A DNA stretch of 9,743 nt. Source: Verrucomicrobiota bacterium. GTDB taxonomy: Bacteria > Verrucomicrobiota > Verrucomicrobiia > Opitutales > Seribacteraceae. Position numbers and translations under genes: made by a program. The notes beneath the pieces are model-generated. The model did no database searches and was not told where the DNA came from. It was given only the letters and a program-made list of their open reading frames with translations. This document shows positions 6,122 through 9,743 of the stretch, piece by piece; the first letter of the stretch is position 1, and each line of letters starts with the position of its first letter. The stretch spans positions 1-9,743 of the forward strand of contig JACNJI010000255.1 of NCBI GenBank assembly GCA_014382645.1. The letters are read 5' to 3'.

Positions 6122-7450
6122 TCAACGAACCTTGGATTTCAGTTGATCCACTAGGACTGCAATGAGGATGACGATTCCGTAGACTACGCTCTGCATATGT
6201 GCCTCAACGCCCGTCAGGTTCATTCCATTGCGGATTACGCCGATGATGAGGGCACCGATCAAGGTGCCGAAGATGCGTCCTTGTCCACCTGCAAGACTGG
6301 TGCCCCCAACCACTACGGCAGCAATGACCTGCAACTCGAGCATGTTGCCGGCCTTGGGGTCGCCCGTGATGTGCAGAGATGCCTCCATGACGCCGCCCAG
6401 TCCGGCGAGAAGCCCACACAGGGTGTAAACGAAGACCAAAACCCACTTTACGGGAACGCCCGAGAGACGTGCTGCCTCTGGATTACCGCCCACCGCATAG
6501 ATATAGCGACCGATGGTTGTTCGAGTCATCAATAGGTGAGCCAGGGCAAAGAGAAACAGCATCAGCAAAACGGAGTTGGGGAGTCCCAAAAATCCCTCAC
6601 CGCGACCCAACCAACCAAATCCCGAGTTTTGCACGGGGATTGGAGATGACTCGGCAAGAATGAAAGACATTCCGCGGGCCACGAACATCACACCCAGAGT
6701 CACGATGAAGGCGGGAATGCCGAACATGGTGACCATGCCGCCTGTGAACATCCCAATAAGCCCGCAGGCAAGGATTCCGGTGGCGATCCCAATGAGCAAG
6801 TGGGTAGTCGTGGGAGAATCGCCGCCAACCGACTGGATGGCGAGGGCTGTCACCACGCCGGAAAAGGCGATGAGACTTCCGACCGACAAATCGATTCCTG
6901 CAGTGATGATAATCATAGTCATTCCAATCGCGATGATCGCCACCACCGAGATCTGCTTCATTATGTTCAGGAGGTTGGCTTTCTTCAGGAAATTAGGCCA
7001 TTTGTAACTGGAAGGAGTGTAGACCTTTGCTTTTCCCAACGACGGGTACTTACTTGTGAGTTTCGGCAACTGTTCCTTGCAGAAATTGGCCATGTGACGA
7101 TCCGCTGCAATGACGGTGAGATGGGTATCGGATTCCGCGATCGCAACTAATGCCTTGCGAGCCCCGATGGGCTGAGTGACGGCGGTGTCGAGCACATTTA
7201 ATCCCGCCGCCTTCAGTTCTGTAGTAAGCACATGGGCGAAGGACTCGCCGTTTCCACCTTGCCGAACGAGCACCAAGGCGTTGCTCCCCTTGCCGTGCGT
7301 ATTCGCTAAATTGGCGACAAGGGTTTGGGCCGCATCATCATCAGAAGGCCATTGCTCTTCCATTGTGACAAAACTAAATCCGGCTCCAAGCAGGAGCAGG
7401 ACAAGAATCGTCCCGTATTCCGATAAAAGTTTCTTCCAGTTTGAATTCAT
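6122..7450 (-). CDS. CUT2 sugar ABC transporter permease (RbsC class) with extracytoplasmic insert
   Basis: This is the membrane channel subunit of a ribose-type (CUT2) sugar importer. Family hallmarks include GIDLSVGS (185-192) after the helix ISVVAIIAIGMTMIIIT, GIPAFIVTLG (244-253), the coupling-loop sequence GGNPEAARLSGVP (321-333) and a C-terminal GGTSLAGGQGRIFGTLIGA (382-400). The protein is 442 residues, whereas typical RbsC is about 320. The extra length lies between membrane helix 1 (about 14-30) and the next helix (about 165), as a soluble region of about 120 residues with alternating hydrophobic strands and helices. Insertion topology places it on the outer face. ATG 7450 lies 7 nt after the ATPase stop, with a weak AGGAT upstream, indicating translation within the operon. 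Sugar specificity cannot be read. Family assignment is very sure; the role of the insert is unknown. Confidence 0.96.
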   Translation of the reverse strand: MNSNWKKLLSEYGTILVLLLLGAGFSFVTMEEQWPSDDDAAQTLVANLANTHGKGSNALVLVRQGGNGESFAHVLTTELKAAGLNVLDTAVTQPIGARKALVAIAESDTHLTVIAADRHMANFCKEQLPKLTSKYPSLGKAKVYTPSSYKWPNFLKKANLLNIMKQISVVAIIAIGMTMIIITAGIDLSVGSLIAFSGVVTALAIQSVGGDSPTTTHLLIGIATGILACGLIGMFTGGMVTMFGIPAFIVTLGVMFVARGMSFILAESSPIPVQNSGFGWLGRGEGFLGLPNSVLLMLFLFALAHLLMTRTTIGRYIYAVGGNPEAARLSGVPVKWVLVFVYTLCGLLAGLGGVMEASLHITGDPKAGNMLELQVIAAVVVGGTSLAGGQGRIFGTLIGALIIGVIRNGMNLTGVEAHMQSVVYGIVILIAVLVDQLKSKVR

Positions 7451-7457
7451 AAAGTAA

Positions 7458-8972
7458 TTATCCTACGGCAATTTTCATGATGTCCTGCTGAGTCGCGTTT
7501 GGGACGTCGATGATCTCGCCTTTGACCTCTCCCTCGTGCATGACGACTATTCGGTCGCTCATCCCTAGAACTTCGGGTAGTTCCGAGCTAATCATCAAAA
7601 TCGCTGTTCCCTTAGAGGCCAAACGATTCATTAATTGATAAATTTCATACTTGGCTCCAACGTCTATACCCCGTGTAGGTTCATCGAAAATGAGCACTTC
7701 GGCATTCCGTTCCAACCACTTGGCGAGAACGACCTTTTGTTGATTTCCTCCCGAGAGGGTTGCTGCAACTTGATCTGGACCAGTCATTTTTATCTGAAGC
7801 TTTTTGCCATGCTCCACCATGGCCGAACGCTCCCGAGCTCGATCAATCCAGTTGTAACGCGAGAAGGACTTCAGGTTCGGCAATCCGAAGTTCTCCAATA
7901 TGGTTTGCCCCAAAACGAGCCCCTGAGCCTTACGATCTTCAGTAAGTAGACAGATCCCGGAAGCAATAGCTTCACGAGGATTCCTCAAGGAGAGCTCTTT
8001 GCCATCCAGGGTAATCTTTCCCGACTCAGGCTTATCTGCCCCAAACAGGATACGAGCCGTCTCAGTCCGACCAGAACCGACCAACCCGGTCAATCCGAGA
8101 ATTTCCCCACTTCGAACGGACAAATCGACGTTCTTCACCTTGGCTCCACGATTCATTCCTTTGCAAGCCAAGCGAACATCTCCGATTTCGGCAACCTCCT
8201 TGGGATATTCCTCGTCGATACTGCGCCCCACCATCAGTTCGATCATGGCTTCGCGGGTAAGCTCTCCAATGGGACGAGTGGCTACGTGAGCTCCGTCTCG
8301 AAGGAAGGTGACGCGGTCCGCCACCGTAAAGATCTCATCCAGTCTATGGCTTATGTAGATGATGCCGATACCGCTTGCCTTCAAGCCCTCGATGACCTTG
8401 AACAACCCCTCGACTTCACGGGGCGAGAGAGAAGCGCTCGGTTCATCCATGATCAGAATGCGAGCATCCGTTGCCAACGCCTTGGCGATTTCAACAATCT
8501 GCTGTTCGGCCACGGTGAGATTTAGGCAGAGAGTTGCCGGATCAATGTCGGAACCGAGCCGATCGAACAGCTCCCTAGCCATTTCACGCTCACGCTTGGC
8601 AGGAAGGATACAAATGCGACTCGGTTCCCGTCCTAGGAATATGTTTTCCCGGGCGGACAACCCAGGAACGAGATTGAACTCTTGATAGATGACCGCGAGT
8701 CCTGCGGCTAAGGCATCTTGAGGGCCATTAATTCGTACGGGACTACCATTAAGTTCAATTACGCCTTCGTCGGGAAGATGAGCCCCGCCGAGCATTTTGA
8801 TAAGGGTGCTCTTCCCTGCTCCGTTTTCCCCGAGCAAGGCAAGACACTCTCCCGAATGGAGTTCCAATTCGACATCCTTGAGCGCATGTACTCCGGGAAA
8901 ACGCTTATGAATCCCCCGCATGTAAAGCAGGGGGACACTCGATCTATTCGAGACTGACTCGACTTGGCCCAC
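7458..8972 (-). CDS. CUT2 sugar ABC transporter ATP-binding protein (RbsA/MglA/XylG class)
   Basis: This 504-residue cytoplasmic ATPase powers the importer and holds two nucleotide-binding domains, as usual for this class. Domain 1 has Walker A GENGAGKST (48-56), Q-loop Q97, a degenerate signature LTVAEQQ (152-158), Walker B ILIMDEPSA (172-180) and switch H209. Domain 2 has a degenerate Walker A, GLVGSGRTE (296-304), with Arg where Lys is expected, an intact LSGGNQQK signature (406-413), DEPTRGID (430-437) and Ser instead of the switch His (ISSELPE). Such asymmetry is normal for this family and implies one main hydrolytic site. The chosen GTG at 8972 lies 10 nt after the binding-protein stop. 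An ATG at 8921 (codon 18) also precedes the conserved region and is an alternative start. Substrate is undetermined, so I give no gene symbol. Confidence 0.96.
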   Translation of the reverse strand: MGQVESVSNRSSVPLLYMRGIHKRFPGVHALKDVELELHSGECLALLGENGAGKSTLIKMLGGAHLPDEGVIELNGSPVRINGPQDALAAGLAVIYQEFNLVPGLSARENIFLGREPSRICILPAKREREMARELFDRLGSDIDPATLCLNLTVAEQQIVEIAKALATDARILIMDEPSASLSPREVEGLFKVIEGLKASGIGIIYISHRLDEIFTVADRVTFLRDGAHVATRPIGELTREAMIELMVGRSIDEEYPKEVAEIGDVRLACKGMNRGAKVKNVDLSVRSGEILGLTGLVGSGRTETARILFGADKPESGKITLDGKELSLRNPREAIASGICLLTEDRKAQGLVLGQTILENFGLPNLKSFSRYNWIDRARERSAMVEHGKKLQIKMTGPDQVAATLSGGNQQKVVLAKWLERNAEVLIFDEPTRGIDVGAKYEIYQLMNRLASKGTAILMISSELPEVLGMSDRIVVMHEGEVKGEIIDVPNATQQDIMKIAVG

Positions 8973-8982
8973 GGCGGGCTAT

Positions 8983-9743
8983 CTATTTGAGCTCAGGGTC
9001 TTGATCCGCATCGGCCTTCTTGTAGAGAGAAGTGGGGATGAGAACCGTCTTCTCAACCACTTCGCCAGCTAAATGGCTAATGATTTGCTCCACGATCCGG
9101 ACACCCATCTTACGGGGAAATTGAATGGGATCGGCGTAAACCTTACCCTCCTTGATGGCGATCTTGCCTTCCATTTGGCCGTCAAAGCCAATAATCTTGA
9201 TGGACTCGGTTCTTCCCGCCTCATCGATTGCGGTGTAGGCTCCGAGTGCACCGGGGTCGTTGATGGCGAAAACACCGACCAGATCCGTATGAGCCTGAAG
9301 CTGATCTGCCGTCGCCTTGTAGCTGTCCGTACGGTTACCTCCGGATGCAAGTTCAGCAACGATTTCGATCTTGCCCGTCTCCTTGCCGGCGTTGTGGGCA
9401 TTGATTACCTTTTTGAATCCATCGACGCGAAGAATACACGAATTCGCGATCTTGTGATCGAGCACCAAAACCTTTCCCCCACTATCGCCCAGAGCATCGA
9501 TCATGGCCCGTCCCGCCAATTCGCCGCCTTGGAAATTATCCGTTCCCACATGGCTGACGATCTCCACGCCTTCGGCAGCGCACTGAGCATCTACGGTGAA
9601 TACGGGAATCCCCGCCTTGTTCGCCTCTTTCACTGCGGGACCAATCGAGATTCGGTTGCATGGCACCAGCACAATGGCGGGGACCTGCTTGGGTTTGACG
9701 TCGTCGATCTGGGCGGACTGGGTTTTAACGTCCTCCTTGGGAG
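8983..9743 (-). CDS. CUT2 sugar-binding protein (RbsB class), 5' end outside window
   Basis: The last 252 residues of a periplasmic sugar-binding protein are present; the frame stays open to the window edge, so the start, signal peptide and part of the first lobe are missing. Family hallmarks are AVKEANKAGIPVFTVD, the GTDNFQGGELAGR region, RVDGFKKVI, INDPGALGAYTAIDEAG and IIGFDGQMEGKIAIKEG. The Asp of FTVD, the Arg of RVDGF, the Asn-Asp of INDP and the Asp of GFDG lie where ligand-contacting residues of RbsB-like proteins usually sit. Sequence differences are too few to name the sugar. Three Cys residues (VPCN, DAQCAAEG, NSCIL) are more than I would expect in a periplasmic binding protein. 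It is the promoter-proximal gene of the transporter operon seen here. An internal GTG at 9672 is not the true start, because the homology continues upstream of it. Confidence 0.95.
   Translation of the reverse strand, partial: PKEDVKTQSAQIDDVKPKQVPAIVLVPCNRISIGPAVKEANKAGIPVFTVDAQCAAEGVEIVSHVGTDNFQGGELAGRAMIDALGDSGGKVLVLDHKIANSCILRVDGFKKVINAHNAGKETGKIEIVAELASGGNRTDSYKATADQLQAHTDLVGVFAINDPGALGAYTAIDEAGRTESIKIIGFDGQMEGKIAIKEGKVYADPIQFPRKMGVRIVEQIISHLAGEVVEKTVLIPTSLYKKADADQDPELK

Noticed and set aside
5964..6146. Plus-strand frame of 60 codons near the end of the permease gene
   Set aside because: The opposite strand here carries the recognisable repeat fragment and the permease C-terminus. The plus-strand translation has no features.
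1827..6320. 17-bp exact repeat (CCCCAACCACTACGGCA at 1827-1843 and 6304-6320)
   Set aside because: Both copies encode AVVVG on the minus strand, one within the permease. Flanks do not match, there are only two copies, and no mobile-element structure is present. Most likely coincidence or codon convergence.
6196..7457. Several plus-strand frames antisense to the permease
   Set aside because: They are mirror frames of a strongly conserved membrane protein, with Pro/Arg/Thr-rich composition and no domains.
9402..9672. GTG at 9672 as the start of the sugar-binding protein
   Set aside because: The frame is open to the window edge and the residues before it (QIDDVKPKQVPAI) match the usual binding-protein sequence, so the gene begins outside the window.

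Overview
The window looks like a chromosomal segment of a Verrucomicrobiota- or Planctomycetota-type bacterium. This rests on protein style, not on a database search. The pointers are a secreted type-1 copper protein fused to a PA14 domain, a Kelch-propeller protein, a CUT2 sugar ABC transporter whose permease carries an unusual extracytoplasmic insert, and remnants of a gene made of 33-residue repeats with a [D/E/N]-P-x-x-A-x-x-W core, a repeat style I associate from memory with Verrucomicrobiota. I see no rRNA, tRNA, CRISPR array, transposase gene or phage gene.

Layout. 1-1569 (+): Kelch-repeat protein without a convincing N-terminus, visibly GC-richer than what follows. 1570-2255: a long gap holding a REP-like nested inverted repeat and a minus-strand reading frame broken by one TAG. 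2256-5264 (+): a cupredoxin/PA14 secreted protein, a small lipoprotein, a two-helix membrane protein with a Cys4 zinc-ribbon-like motif, and a cytosolic protein with two zinc-ribbon-like motifs; the last three are short and unassigned. 5265-6121: convergent region with two palindromes and a minus-strand pseudogene of the 33-residue repeat type. 6122-9743 (-): a sugar ABC transporter operon in the order binding protein (5' part outside the window), double ATPase, permease, with gaps of only 10 and 7 nt.

The three transporter genes form one importer: a periplasmic sugar-binding protein, a two-domain ATPase of the RbsA/MglA/XylG class, and an RbsC-class permease. Their substrate cannot be read from the sequence. 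The permease is about 120 residues longer than typical RbsC because a soluble domain sits between its first and second membrane helices; this is the most interesting protein feature here. The plus-strand genes show no clear functional link with one another or with the transporter. No complete novel multi-gene system is evident.
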